Positions 24,556 to 33,093 of a DNA stretch of 33,996 nt are shown piece after piece. Origin of the DNA: Candidatus Zhuqueibacterota bacterium (GTDB taxonomy: Bacteria; Zhuqueibacterota; Zhuqueibacteria; Thermofontimicrobiales; Sulfurfontimicrobiaceae); the NCBI GenBank assembly GCA_016927835.1, contig JAFGMA010000165.1, forward strand, positions 1-33,996, written 5' to 3'. A program made the position numbers and the translations under genes. Position 1 is the first letter of the stretch. Each line of letters opens with the position of its first letter. Below the pieces are notes generated by a model that worked only from the letters and a program-made list of their open reading frames with translations, was not told where the DNA came from and searched no databases.

Positions 24556-25350
24556 ATGAAAATCAGGCAATCCGTTTGTCTCCCGATGATGAAACCGGCA
24601 GATTACCCACTCGATGATTTTTTGTCAGAAATAGCAAAAAGGGGATACGCTGCGGTCGAAATTTGGGGCAGAGATGACGAGTATGAAGAAATTTTTCGGC
24701 GGGCGAAAAAACACGGTCTGGCAATTGCCAGTATGGTTGGTCACGGCGATATCGGTTCGGGCTTGAATGATCCGGCACAGCATGCGCGCATCGAAGCGGA
24801 ATTACGTGAATCCATTGATATCGCAACGCGCTGGCAAATCGCCGGTTTGATTTGCTTCAGCGGTAATCGCCGGGCTGATCTTGGTGAAGATGAAGCTATC
24901 GATAATGCGGTTGCAGGCTTGCGGCGCATCGCTCCCTACGCTGAGAAAAACGGTGTCAATTTAACACTTGAATTGCTGAATTCCAAAATCGATCATGTGG
25001 GCTACCAGTGTGATAATACGCCGTGGGGTGCGGCTGTCTGTCAACAAGCCGGCAGCGCGAATGTAAAATTGCTGTACGACATCTATCATGCGCAAATTAT
25101 GGAAGGCGATATCATTCGCACGATTCGGGAAAATATCCAATGGATCGGGCATTTTCACACCGCGGGCGTGCCGGGAAGAGGTGACATCGATGAGACGCAG
25201 GAATTGAATTATACAGCCATTTGTCAGGCAATAGCGGATACCGGGTACGACCTTTATGTGGGGCATGAATTTAAGCCACGGGAAAATGTGCTGTATTCAC
25301 TTCGAAATGCATTTGAAATCTGTGACAAAGAGCAGGTTCGACCGGATTAA
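24556..25350 (+). CDS. Hydroxypyruvate isomerase-like TIM-barrel protein
   Basis: A 264-residue TIM barrel of the xylose isomerase/AP endonuclease 2 superfamily. The sequence resembles Hyi-type sugar isomerases: VEIWGRD near the N-terminus, LELLNSKIDHVGYQCDNT around residues 137-155, LLYDIYHAQIMEGD, and GHFHTAGVPGRGDID, with the last Glu in VGHEF. These strands supply the Glu/Asp/His/Glu metal site. Interconversion of hydroxypyruvate and tartronate semialdehyde is the named activity of close relatives, but other keto-aldose isomerisations are possible. The start has AAGGAAAA upstream. A UroD-family gene follows 27 nt after its stop, so they are likely co-transcribed. Confidence 0.85.
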   Translation: MKIRQSVCLPMMKPADYPLDDFLSEIAKRGYAAVEIWGRDDEYEEIFRRAKKHGLAIASMVGHGDIGSGLNDPAQHARIEAELRESIDIATRWQIAGLICFSGNRRADLGEDEAIDNAVAGLRRIAPYAEKNGVNLTLELLNSKIDHVGYQCDNTPWGAAVCQQAGSANVKLLYDIYHAQIMEGDIIRTIRENIQWIGHFHTAGVPGRGDIDETQELNYTAICQAIADTGYDLYVGHEFKPRENVLYSLRNAFEICDKEQVRPD

Positions 25351-25377
25351 ATTTTAGGACAAATGAAGGAGACGATT

Positions 25378-26376
25378 TTGACCAGTCTTGAAAGACTCAA
25401 ATTGATCATTGCCGGCAAAGCTGCTGATCGTTGTGGATTCTGGCTTGGCATGCCGCACGCCGATACCTTGCCAATTTATCATAAATATTTCGGCACGGCT
25501 TCTGATGAGGAATTAAGACAAAAATTAAATGACGATTTTCGCTGGATTGCGGCAGGCAACTACCATCATCCTCGGGGCAAAGGGCTGTTCGATATACCCG
25601 GAAAAATCGCGCATGGCACTGCTGGTCCGTTCGCAAATGCGCGGGATGCGGATGATCTCGATAATTATGAATGGCCCAATCCGGATTATCTCGATTTCAC
25701 CGAGATATTGGCGCGTCTCCGGAACGCTGGCGATTATTACCGGGCGAGTGGCTTCTGGACGCCCTTTTACCATCATATAATGGATTTATTCGGGATGGAA
25801 ACTTATCTGGTTAATATGTATGAAAATCCGGAACTTGTACACGCAGTCACCGATCGTGTCTGCGGATTTTTTTATGAAGCCAATGAACGATTTTTCTCGA
25901 TAGCGGGCAATCTGGTGGATGGCTTTTTCTTCGGAAATGATTTTGGCACACAGCGAGATTTAATTTGCGGACCTGAATTATTTGATCAATTCGTGATGCC
26001 CTGGTTCCGCAAATTCACACAGCAGGGGCACCGTTTTGGCTACCAGGTGCTGCTTCATTCCTGCGGCTCAATTTATCGTGTCATTGACCGGTTGATCGAT
26101 GCCGGCGTGGATTGCCTGCATCCGTTACAGGCGCGGGCGTGGAATATGGACGCCGAGACGCTAGCAAGAGAATTCAAGGGACGGATAGCGTTTTTAGGGG
26201 GCATCGATACGCAGGAGTTGCTGGTTCATGCAACTCCCGTAGAAGTGAAAACAGAAGTGCGGCGTGTGAAAGATTTGCTGGGACCCTGCCTGATCGTCAG
26301 TGCCAGCCATGAAGCGCTCTTGCCCAATGTGCCGCCACAAAATGTGGAAGCAATGGCACAAGCTGCACTTGAATAA
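25378..26376 (+). CDS. Uroporphyrinogen decarboxylase (UroD) family protein
   Basis: A 332-residue TIM-barrel protein of the UroD/MtaA/CmuC superfamily. The start is set to TTG 25378, since AAGGAG lies 6 nt upstream; an ATG at 25363 overlaps that ribosome site. The pattern HSCGS (His227, Cys229) matches the zinc-binding motif of the methyltransferase branch more than heme-pathway HemE, which lacks it. It is therefore more likely to act on a methylated or other small substrate than on uroporphyrinogen. Pairing with an upstream sugar-isomerase-like gene is seen in other environmental genomes, as I recall, but its meaning is unknown. Confidence 0.85.
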   Translation: MTSLERLKLIIAGKAADRCGFWLGMPHADTLPIYHKYFGTASDEELRQKLNDDFRWIAAGNYHHPRGKGLFDIPGKIAHGTAGPFANARDADDLDNYEWPNPDYLDFTEILARLRNAGDYYRASGFWTPFYHHIMDLFGMETYLVNMYENPELVHAVTDRVCGFFYEANERFFSIAGNLVDGFFFGNDFGTQRDLICGPELFDQFVMPWFRKFTQQGHRFGYQVLLHSCGSIYRVIDRLIDAGVDCLHPLQARAWNMDAETLAREFKGRIAFLGGIDTQELLVHATPVEVKTEVRRVKDLLGPCLIVSASHEALLPNVPPQNVEAMAQAALE

Positions 26377-26402
26377 CAGTGAATGCCTTCGATAGCGAAT
26401 CT

Positions 26403-26942
26403 TTAATTCGCCCCGGATTCCACCTCAAGCCTGTCCCGACGCAGCAGTTTCTTTCGCCACTTACCGGGAACGACGCTACTATCACTGCGCAAATGACTGA
26501 GATAGCCCGCCACCGCCGAAAGGTAATATTCAATCCCGATATCTTTCAATCTTGCTGTAACCAGCAGCGGTACAATAAGCAATGGTAACGGCAACAAGAA
26601 CGCTGCCCATTTTGAATGCATGAAGCCACGATGTTTGAAAAAAGATGCGATTAAAATAAAAATCCCGAAACCCGCTGCCCAGCCGTAATAGCCTGCTAAA
26701 ATAAAAATTGCGATGATGATTATGAAAACGCCGGACACAATTTTTTGGGATTTGCTCTTGATATCGACGTCAGGAAACAACGCTCCGAAATAGCATAGCG
26801 CGAAACAGACCGGGACGCACCAAAGCGCTTTCAAAAAGCCAATCGCAGAATCCGTCTTAAAATATTGCCATAAAAGGATTGGAATGGATAGCCACAGAAA
26901 CGTCTTGATTCCGGCTCTAGAGTGCCCTGCAAAATCGCTCAT
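26403..26942 (-). CDS. YdjM/DUF457-like metal-dependent membrane protein
   Basis: A 179-residue protein with hydrophobic segments at about 13-30, 37-55, 66-100 and 118-142. It has the YdjM-type (LexA-binding, inner-membrane-associated) pattern LFPDVDIKSKSQ, HRGFMHS and GYLSHLRSDS, where Asp, His and His residues are thought to bind metal. Family members are annotated as metal-dependent hydrolases, yet no activity is established. The start ATG at 26942 follows the promoter at 27010-27038. It converges with the UroD-family gene, 26 nt away. No LexA-like operator is evident. Confidence 0.8.
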   Translation of the reverse strand: MSDFAGHSRAGIKTFLWLSIPILLWQYFKTDSAIGFLKALWCVPVCFALCYFGALFPDVDIKSKSQKIVSGVFIIIIAIFILAGYYGWAAGFGIFILIASFFKHRGFMHSKWAAFLLPLPLLIVPLLVTARLKDIGIEYYLSAVAGYLSHLRSDSSVVPGKWRKKLLRRDRLEVESGAN

Positions 26943-27271
26943 AATATTTTTGTACTAACTTTCGAATCGGGTGCCAAATTCAACTGTAACGGATGAATGG
27001 AATTGTGACAATATACTAAAAAAATCATAGCCTGTCAAGGATTGACTAAGGTTTTTATCAGGTGCCCTGAGCCTCCTGATTGGCGGCATGTGTGAACTTC
27101 GGAACAATTGTGAGAAGGCTTTCGTTATTCACTGGAAGGTAAACTGCAAATTTTTATCGCGGGCAATGTGAGGTAATAATCGCGCTGGCGTATTATCTTT
27201 GGACAGGATTGGCGTTATCCCCTTTCGCCTGGCGAAGGTATTTATTTCGAATGAACCTACAGAGGGAAAAA
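26943..27271. other. Divergent intergenic region
   Basis: This 329-bp region holds the YdjM-like gene's promoter (27010-27038, minus) and the leader of queD. In-frame extension of queD back to 27209 exists, but no better start is seen. I see no preQ1 riboswitch: no compact hairpin with an A-rich tail near the queD start. Confidence 0.5.
27010..27038 (-). promoter_or_regulatory. Sigma70-like promoter of the YdjM-like gene
   Basis: On the minus strand, TTGACA (27038-27033) and TATATT (27015-27010) are separated by exactly 17 bp. The expected start near 27003 gives a leader of about 60 nt to the ATG at 26942. Confidence 0.75.
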
Positions 27272-27649
27272 ATGTATCAGATTTGCGCACGGATACGCTT
27301 TGCCGCTGCCCATCGATTGGATGGGTATCAGGGAGCGTGTTCGAATATTCATGGGCATACGTGGACTGTAAAAGCATGCGTTGCCGCCAGCGCGTGCGAC
27401 GAAATCGGCATCGCGTATGATTTCAAGGATCTCAAAAAATTGCTCAAAGACATCATCGACCGGTTTGATCATCAATTGCTGAATGAGTGTCCCCCTTTCG
27501 ATTTAATGAATCCAACCTCAGAAAATATCGCAAAGACTATCTTTCAGCAATTGAAAGCAAAATTGCCCCCGAAAATCAATATGTCATACATCGAAGTAAA
27601 TGAATCCGAGAATTATGGCATCATCTATTCCGAGGATGAGCCATGCTGA
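27272..27649 (+). CDS. queD: 6-carboxytetrahydropterin synthase QueD
   Basis: A 125-residue enzyme of the 7-deazaguanine (preQ0/queuosine) pathway that converts dihydroneopterin triphosphate to 6-carboxytetrahydropterin. The family motifs are present: a zinc site from His14 (AAHRL) and His27/His29 (HGH), the catalytic Cys23 four residues before His27, FDHQLLN around 65-71, and the ESENYGIIY end. The start is ATG 27272, behind AGAGGG; the longer in-frame ATG/TTG starts would add a non-family extension. It overlaps queE by 7 nt, so both belong to one transcript. Confidence 0.93.
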   Translation: MYQICARIRFAAAHRLDGYQGACSNIHGHTWTVKACVAASACDEIGIAYDFKDLKKLLKDIIDRFDHQLLNECPPFDLMNPTSENIAKTIFQQLKAKLPPKINMSYIEVNESENYGIIYSEDEPC

Positions 27650-28281
27650 AAGTGAATGAAATTTTTCACAGCATCCAGGGCGAATCAACGTATGCCGGAA
27701 TACCTTGCGCATTCATCCGTCTGACCGGCTGCAATCTGCGCTGCACGTATTGCGACACAAAATATGCGTATGAAGATGGAAGCGTGATGTCACTACAGTC
27801 AATCGTCGACACGATTCAACGCTATAATTGTCGCTTTGTGGAAATTACCGGCGGTGAACCGCTTCAGCAAGCCGAAACTTCCGCGCTCGCACAAGCTTTG
27901 CTAGATCGCGATAAAACAGTGCTTGTCGAGACCAATGGAACCCTGGATATTCGCTGCCTGCCCGAAGACGTGATCCGAATAATCGATTTGAAATGTCCCG
28001 GAAGCGGCGAATCGGACAAGATATTCTGGCAAAATTTTGAGCACCTGAAAAATGGTGACCAGGTAAAATGTGTGATCGCTAACCGGCTCGATTTTGATTG
28101 GGCTATTGATGCCATTCAAAGGTGTCAACTATTTTCTAACGCCGTGGTCCTCTTTGCGCCTGTTTTCGATCAGCTCGCAGTACAACAGCTTGCCCGGTGG
28201 ATCCTGCAAAGCGGTTTGCCGATCCGACTACAAATTCAACTCCATAAATATATCTGGTCGCCAACTCGTCGGGGCGTCTAA
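27643..28281 (+). CDS. queE: 7-carboxy-7-deazaguanine synthase QueE (radical SAM)
   Basis: A 212-residue radical SAM enzyme that converts 6-carboxytetrahydropterin to 7-carboxy-7-deazaguanine. The 4Fe-4S cluster motif CNLRCTYC uses Cys30, Cys34 and Cys37, the usual CxxxCxxC of this family. The N-terminal EIFHSIQGEST and the EITGGEP block match QueE. Its ATG overlaps the last codons of queD (27643-27649), suggesting translational coupling. The other pathway genes (folE, queC, tgt) are not in the window. The C-terminus LQIQLHKYIW is typical. Confidence 0.93.
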   Translation: MLKVNEIFHSIQGESTYAGIPCAFIRLTGCNLRCTYCDTKYAYEDGSVMSLQSIVDTIQRYNCRFVEITGGEPLQQAETSALAQALLDRDKTVLVETNGTLDIRCLPEDVIRIIDLKCPGSGESDKIFWQNFEHLKNGDQVKCVIANRLDFDWAIDAIQRCQLFSNAVVLFAPVFDQLAVQQLARWILQSGLPIRLQIQLHKYIWSPTRRGV

Positions 28282-28372
28282 ATCACAGAAATTTCACCAA
28301 AAAGTAATGCAATCAGGCAGGAAAATTGAAAAAAATGCTTGTTATTTTTTAATAGGATTCGTATTATTTTCC

Positions 28373-28400
28373 TTGCTCTACGTCGAGATAATTATATGAT
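28373..28400 (+). promoter_or_regulatory. Possible promoter of the SCP2-like gene
   Basis: TTGCTC at 28373-28378 and TATGAT at 28395-28400 are 16 bp apart in an AT-rich gap after queE. The leader would run about 85 nt to the ATG at 28493. The match is weaker than the other promoters listed. Confidence 0.35.
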
Positions 28401-28492
28401 CGGATTAACCGAAACGCGTTGACGATAAATGTAATGCCATGAATAAATGCTGTTTCAAGCTAAAATGAGGAAATAATCGGAAAGGAAGAACT

Positions 28493-28909
28493 ATGGGAAA
28501 ATATTTCAAAACATCGGATGAATTTTATAAAGTGATGGTGCCATTCTTTGAGAAGTTATTGAATGAGAAACATGACGAAAGCAAATTCTCAGAATTTAAA
28601 GGGACGCTGCAATTATCGGTTACTGATCCTGACGCAAATCTCGTCATCAAGTGTGAAGGAGACACCAAGCAGGTTATCGGTGGCTATAGCGACTTAAAAG
28701 GTGAAGTTCTCCTGAAAATGCGAGGGGATTCGGTGCATCGGCTTTTGCTGGGCAATATGGTTTTGAGAGATGCAAGCATGTCGCGGGAAATTATTGCGCG
28801 TGGTCCTCTGGAAGATTTGAAAAAATTGTCGAGTATTTTTCTTGAAGCGTCCGATTCCTATAAACAACATCTGATGAATATTGAGCACGCAGAGCATATA
28901 AAAGAGTAG
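28493..28909 (+). CDS. SCP2 sterol-binding-like domain protein
   Basis: A 138-residue cytoplasmic protein resembling the SCP2-type lipid-binding fold. It starts with a helical region (TSDEFYKVMVPFFEKLLNE) and continues with strands (TLQLSVTDPDANLVIKCEGD, GEVLLKMRGDSVHRLLLGN), then a C-terminal helix containing GPLEDLKKLSSIF. These short bacterial SCP2-like proteins bind hydrophobic ligands in some cases, but the ligand here is unknown. A GGAAAGGAAG ribosome site precedes the ATG. It stands between queE and cutA, with gaps of about 210 and 250 nt, so it may be its own transcription unit. Confidence 0.72.
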   Translation: MGKYFKTSDEFYKVMVPFFEKLLNEKHDESKFSEFKGTLQLSVTDPDANLVIKCEGDTKQVIGGYSDLKGEVLLKMRGDSVHRLLLGNMVLRDASMSREIIARGPLEDLKKLSSIFLEASDSYKQHLMNIEHAEHIKE

Positions 28910-29159
28910 CCATGCGCAAGTCTGCCTGAATGGAAATATCGGTTCTTTTCAGAAAGCATGTTTTCAAGTGCGTCCCGTAAGAATTGTTTTGTGCGCTCAT
29001 TAATGCGTTGATCTGCGAGGCAGGGAGGTATTGATTGCCCAAAGGCATGAGAAAGACTCAGGCAACTAAAAGTCCGTGCCTTCCCGGCGTTCCGTCGGGA
29101 AGATCGAGCGTTGCGATTCATCTTTTTCATCAAATAAACTCAAACAGCAGGATCACATT

Positions 29160-29480
29160 GTGGAAGAGATTGTCGTTTTAATCACAGCGAGTTCAGACGG
29201 GGAGGCGCGTGAAATTGGGAGCTATCTTGTTGAAAAGCGCCTGGTTGCCTGTGCGAATATAATCGGCGACATCCAGTCAATTTTCCGATGGCAGGGCAAG
29301 GTGGAAACGGAACGGGAAGTGTTGTTGGTGCTCAAATCAGCTATGCCGAAATTGCCGGAAATCATCAAGGAAACAAAACGAATGCACAGCTATCAAGTAC
29401 CAGAAATTATTGCCTTGCCGATTCTCGGTGGATCGCAGGATTATTTGAATTGGATTCATGAATCAACCAAAGATGTATAA
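29160..29480 (+). CDS. cutA: CutA divalent-cation tolerance family protein
   Basis: A 106-residue protein of the trimeric CutA family. Hallmarks are VLITASSDGEAREIGSYLVEKRLVACANI near the N-terminus, then QSIFRWQGKVE, EVLLVLKS and a SYQVPEIIALPI region with a final WIHEST. CutA is linked to divalent-metal tolerance in E. coli, but its cellular role is unclear. The start is GTG 29160, behind AGCAGGA; upstream in-frame codons back to 29076 are outside family homology. A 380-nt gap follows before the second TonB-type operon. Confidence 0.92.
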   Translation: MEEIVVLITASSDGEAREIGSYLVEKRLVACANIIGDIQSIFRWQGKVETEREVLLVLKSAMPKLPEIIKETKRMHSYQVPEIIALPILGGSQDYLNWIHESTKDV

Positions 29481-29860
29481 AAAGCCTGAATTAGAATAAA
29501 TATTATAAAGTTGCTTCCATATATTCTTTAAGTTTATAATAATTACAGGTTCAGGAACTTTAATATTCGCATTTCGTTTATTCATTACAATCAGCTAATA
29601 TTTGATAATCCTTTAATTGGTACTATTTGTTATATACTTCTAATGCGCGGACAAACCCTGGCTACGCTTCATTATGATTAAATTGCCCCAATCAAGTTCT
29701 GGTATACGTATCCCTATCAATGACATAAATCCGAACAAGCTATTGGCGCAAGACATGAAAGGCAACTTTTAGCCCCGAAGTCAGTGGGAGGTTTTTCTTT
29801 GGAAATTAAAAATCAGGATCTGACAACTTAGCCGGACACAATTATTTTCTCAAAATCCAA
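29481..29860. other. 380-bp intergenic region before the second Ton-type operon
   Basis: An AT-rich gap without a supported gene. TTGCTT (29511-29516), 18 bp, TATAAT (29535-29540) is a fair promoter candidate for the TonB-like gene at 29861. That would leave a leader of about 315 nt, so a nearer promoter may exist. I looked for known riboswitch patterns and saw none that I can defend. Confidence 0.5.
29511..29540 (+). promoter_or_regulatory. Candidate promoter for the second Ton-type operon
   Basis: TTGCTT at 29511-29516 and TATAAT at 29535-29540 with an 18-bp spacer. The distance to the gene is long (about 315 nt), which lowers confidence. Confidence 0.4.
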
Positions 29861-30835
29861 ATGAATGTTTCAAAATATGAAAAGCAAAAAGCAGCATCAT
29901 TCGAAAGACAACTGCTGGTGGTAATATTAATTTCATGCTTCATCCACACCCTCTTTTTCCTTGGCTATGGTGCTGCGTACCGCAATATACAAAACGCATT
30001 TACGTTCTTGGATCTGAATAACGAAGAAATCCTTCCGGAGGAAACTGAAAAGCGAATCGAATTCGAATTCGTCGAAACGCCGGAAGATGCCGCCAGTGAC
30101 AAACCGGACAATACGAACTTGCTCTCGGACAAAGATTCCGAAGCCCGTGATGAATATACCGAAAATGACAAGCCCGAAGGAGAAGCTTTTTCTGAGGGTG
30201 ATTACGATACCAGGGAATTGACCCGCTCGGAACGCGCCGATCTGACCAGTCTTTTCCAAAACATGTTTGTGCCGCAAAAGCCGGAAGCCGATAACGAGCC
30301 GAATAAAGACGAACAAAGAGAAAATCAAACGGAATCCGATATATATATCAGCAAAAACCTGCTTCAAAATTACACCAAAACACGTTTCACCAACGAAGAG
30401 TTCACGCGCGCCGCTCTGATGGGACAGTCGAATGCTCTGCTGGCCCAAAAACCCTCCCGACAACGCCTGCTCCATAAACAGGAAGAATTCAGTGCCGATA
30501 ATCTGGGTGGATTCTCCTTTAATACGTATGCGTGGAATTGGGCGCCATATATGCAATACATGAAGGAAAAAATTAACAGCAACCTGTTTCCACCGCCCGC
30601 TTTCTATCGGATGGGTTTAATCAGTGGTGAAACGCTATTAAAATTCAAGGTGATGAAAAACGGTGATGTCGTTGATATTCAGGTGCTCAAATACAGCGGA
30701 CACCGTTCCCTGATGGAAACCAGCGTCAACTCACTTCATGGTTCAGATCCGCTCAAGCCGCTGCCGACGGATTTCCCGGATTCCTATGAATTTCTTGAGG
30801 TGACAGCGCGCTTCGAATATATCATTGGAAAGTAA
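29861..30835 (+). CDS. TonB/TolA-like energy transducer, second system
   Basis: A 324-residue protein with an N-terminal membrane anchor (about 17-38) and a long, strongly acidic, Asp/Glu/Asn-rich periplasmic region (about 48-170). A Gln/Asn/Arg-rich helical part follows, then a C-terminal TonB-like domain (about 232-324; GETLLKFKVMKNGDVVDIQVLKYSG, LKPLPTDFP). Unlike the first TonB (7004-7654), its linker is acidic rather than proline-rich, and the protein is longer. It precedes an ExbB and an ExbD gene after a 397-nt gap, and a partner role with them is likely. It could act as a TolA-like or gliding/secretion-type transducer. Confidence 0.8.
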   Translation: MNVSKYEKQKAASFERQLLVVILISCFIHTLFFLGYGAAYRNIQNAFTFLDLNNEEILPEETEKRIEFEFVETPEDAASDKPDNTNLLSDKDSEARDEYTENDKPEGEAFSEGDYDTRELTRSERADLTSLFQNMFVPQKPEADNEPNKDEQRENQTESDIYISKNLLQNYTKTRFTNEEFTRAALMGQSNALLAQKPSRQRLLHKQEEFSADNLGGFSFNTYAWNWAPYMQYMKEKINSNLFPPPAFYRMGLISGETLLKFKVMKNGDVVDIQVLKYSGHRSLMETSVNSLHGSDPLKPLPTDFPDSYEFLEVTARFEYIIGK

Positions 30836-31232
30836 TTCTATCGGATTTAGCCGATTCGTTATTTGAAATTGCATACGCGATCATCTTAAATGCTTGTGTG
30901 CTGTAAGGTGCGGGTTCTTCTGCAATTTCAGCGAGTGTTCCGTGTGATTGAAAATCATCGTTAATTGCCTTGCTTCTGGTGAGATCGATGCTTTTTTCGG
31001 AACGTTTGCAATTCAACATTACTCCTGATTCTAAAAAATAGATGCGAACATACATACTCTCAACTGACAAAGATTTCTCGATCCGGATAACATCTTATCG
31101 AACCTGTGCATCAGAAAGAAAAGTCGCAGCCCCAAAGCATTAAGCAATGCTGCGAGTTTGTTATCGCTGATACCTGAATATGGCATCGAGACGAATCCTG
31201 TGAAACGCGAAAATTAAGGGAAGAAACGCGGT
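30836..31232. other. 397-bp gap between the TonB-like and ExbB genes
   Basis: I see no supported gene on the plus strand. On the minus strand an 82-codon open frame (30822-31070) has an internal ATG behind AGGAG, but the spacing is too short, and the frame overlaps the end of the TonB-like gene. I leave it uncalled. A partial match to promoter hexamers exists near 31068-31090 (CTGACA, GATAAC), too weak to list separately. Confidence 0.45.
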
Positions 31233-31877
31233 ATGGCTGACATCTGGGATAATCTGGCAAAGGCTTTAATAATACTAAATCCGCTGCTGCTATTCAGCTT
31301 ATTATTATGCTCGGTTTTAGCACTGGCAATTTTCATTTTGAAGGTGTATCAATTGCGACGCCGCAAAGTCATCATTCCCGATATTGTAAATCTTATCCAT
31401 AGCATAAAAAAGCCGGAAGATATTGATTTGGCGATTTCGATCTGCAAAAAAAACGAAGGACCGTTTGCAAACGTCATCTGCACCGGATTAGCGAATCGAG
31501 ATTTGCCAAGGGAAGAATTGAAAGAAATTATCATCGATCAAGGGCGTCAGGAAACGCGGGTGCTTGAACGCGGGCTGGTTACGCTCGAAACAATTGCTGG
31601 TATCGCGCCGCTGCTGGGTCTCCTTGGAACCGTCCTGGGGATGATTGACGTCTTTGATGTGATTTCGAATTCGAAGGTGGTTCTTGCTGAAAAATTATCC
31701 GGGGGCATTTCCAAAGCATTGCTCACAACTGTCGCGGGGCTCACAATCGGCATTCCATCTCTGGCAGCTTATAATTATCTGGTGAGTAAGGCTGAGACAC
31801 TTATCCTCGAAATAGAAAAGTTTTCATCGGCTTTGATGAAAAGGCTGCGTTCTTTGTCCGATAAAAGCTACCAATGA
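31233..31877 (+). CDS. MotA/TolQ/ExbB proton channel family protein, second system
   Basis: A 214-residue inner-membrane channel subunit with an N-terminal helix at about 13-38 and two core helices at about 121-140 and 160-186. The family signature APLLGLLGTVLGMIDVF lies near 126-142, and SGGISKALLTTVAGLTIGIP near 157-176. The start has a GGGAAG ribosome site. The ExbD gene overlaps its stop by 4 nt (ATGA), so the two are translationally coupled. It differs clearly from the first ExbB at 5372-5983, so the genome holds two channel types. Confidence 0.92.
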   Translation: MADIWDNLAKALIILNPLLLFSLLLCSVLALAIFILKVYQLRRRKVIIPDIVNLIHSIKKPEDIDLAISICKKNEGPFANVICTGLANRDLPREELKEIIIDQGRQETRVLERGLVTLETIAGIAPLLGLLGTVLGMIDVFDVISNSKVVLAEKLSGGISKALLTTVAGLTIGIPSLAAYNYLVSKAETLILEIEKFSSALMKRLRSLSDKSYQ

Positions 31878-32305
31878 GTCTGAATATGCAATTTCATGAA
31901 CCGAAAAAGAAGAAAGTCGTCATCAATATTACTTCCTTGATAGATGTCCTGTTTTTATTATTGATATTTTTTATGGTTTCCTCGACATTCCGGGAGCAGC
32001 CGGGAATGAATCTCGATCTACCTGAAAGTCATACGCATGAAATCGCTGAAATAAAGGATGCTGTCTTGCAGATTATTAAAGATCCGGAAAATAATCAAAT
32101 CAGGTATTTATTGAATACAAAAGAGATCACGTATGATAGCCTGAGCGCTAATCTGGCTGAGCTGCTGGAGCGTTCAGTGGACAAGGCGCTTACGCTGAAA
32201 GCAGATAAAAAAATCGAGCACGGTTTGGTTGTCAAGGTTATGGATATTGCGAGGCAACGCGGTGTGAAAAAATTGGTGGTGGCAACAAAGGTTGCTGATG
32301 ATTAA
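31874..32305 (+). CDS. ExbD/TolR family biopolymer transporter, third copy
   Basis: A 143-residue protein with a short basic N-terminus, a membrane helix at about 22-41 with the conserved Asp24 in LIDVLFLLLIFFMV, and a periplasmic domain with ALTLKADKKIEHG and a final helix ending KLVVATKVADD. It pairs with the ExbB encoded directly upstream. This system has one ExbD, whereas the first operon has two. It converges with the XRE regulator gene 19 nt away, leaving little room for a terminator. Confidence 0.93.
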   Translation: MSLNMQFHEPKKKKVVINITSLIDVLFLLLIFFMVSSTFREQPGMNLDLPESHTHEIAEIKDAVLQIIKDPENNQIRYLLNTKEITYDSLSANLAELLERSVDKALTLKADKKIEHGLVVKVMDIARQRGVKKLVVATKVADD

Positions 32306-32324
32306 GCTGTGTATTGAATTTTCC

Positions 32325-32789
32325 TCACCTGGTATCCAGATGTTTCAAATCTTCCGCCGCTTCCTTCATTTCAAGATAATTTTTCACAAAGCGATAAATT
32401 TTGATTTTGAGACTCTCATCTTTTGCCAGTGCTGAAACAATCTCCGAAATCATCTCATCTGCGTCCTTTACGACATAACCTGCTGGTTGATCCTCCGCTA
32501 CCGGGTAGCTTTTTTCGGATTCAAGATAAGCCGGACCATTCCCTGTCAGCAACCAGTTTATATTTAATGAAAAAAGATCAATCAGCTTAATCAGATTCTC
32601 GAAAGTCGGAATAAATTCTGCCCGCTCGTATTTACTAACATGTTGAAAATTGATACCGAGCATTTCTCCCGTATCGCGCTGGGTTAATCCTTTTTCCTTC
32701 CGTATTTGACGCAACCGTTCACCGATTCCCTTTTTGACAGCAGATAGAACTTTCTTGTTATTTTTGTTTTTTTTGCTTGACATTTTCAT
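32325..32789 (-). CDS. XRE-family helix-turn-helix regulator
   Basis: A 154-residue DNA-binding protein. A lysine-rich N-terminus precedes an XRE/Cro-type HTH at about 23-78 (LRQIRKEKGLTQRDTGEMLGINFQHVSKYERAEFIPT), in which helix two and the recognition helix are easy to place. A flexible linker and a helical C-terminal region (about 105-150; EMISEIVSALAKDESLKIKIYRFVKNYLEM) likely mediate dimerisation. No metabolite-binding domain is visible. The start ATG at 32789 is preceded by AT-rich sequence without a clear ribosome site. There is no partner toxin or phage gene nearby, so its targets are unknown. Confidence 0.88.
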   Translation of the reverse strand: MKMSSKKNKNNKKVLSAVKKGIGERLRQIRKEKGLTQRDTGEMLGINFQHVSKYERAEFIPTFENLIKLIDLFSLNINWLLTGNGPAYLESEKSYPVAEDQPAGYVVKDADEMISEIVSALAKDESLKIKIYRFVKNYLEMKEAAEDLKHLDTR

Positions 32790-33093
32790 ATTTATTTATT
32801 ATCTTTTTTCACATTTTATTGTTATGATTATTAAGAGCCATCATTTCGAACAACATAAGCCCGATTTCCCACCTTGCACCGCATCCCAGAACCGGCTTAT
32901 ATGTCAATAATAACAATTTTTTCAGTCGAGATCAATATTTATTTTTTAAATATTCATTTAATTTCAAAATTTCGATCATATTCACTTGTTCTCTGATGTT
33001 ACGGAAGACGTTTAGTAACCAATCACGGGATTTGTCATTCAGCAGGAATTTTTTGAAGGCTATCGGTTTCAGGAATGTAACAGACATAAAATA

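Noticed and set aside
26390..26415. Small hairpin (GCGAAT...ATTCGC) between convergent genes
   Set aside because: The 6-bp stem has no T-run and overlaps the end of the YdjM-like gene; too weak to call a terminator.
29690..29860. Possible riboswitch (c-di-GMP-like GCAA and GGG pattern) upstream of the second TonB-like gene
   Set aside because: The conserved core positions of known classes could not be matched by eye.
30822..31070. 82-codon minus-strand open frame between the TonB-like and ExbB genes
   Set aside because: It overlaps the end of a well-supported gene and its possible start has poor ribosome-site spacing. Its sequence looks partly protein-like, so it stays uncertain.
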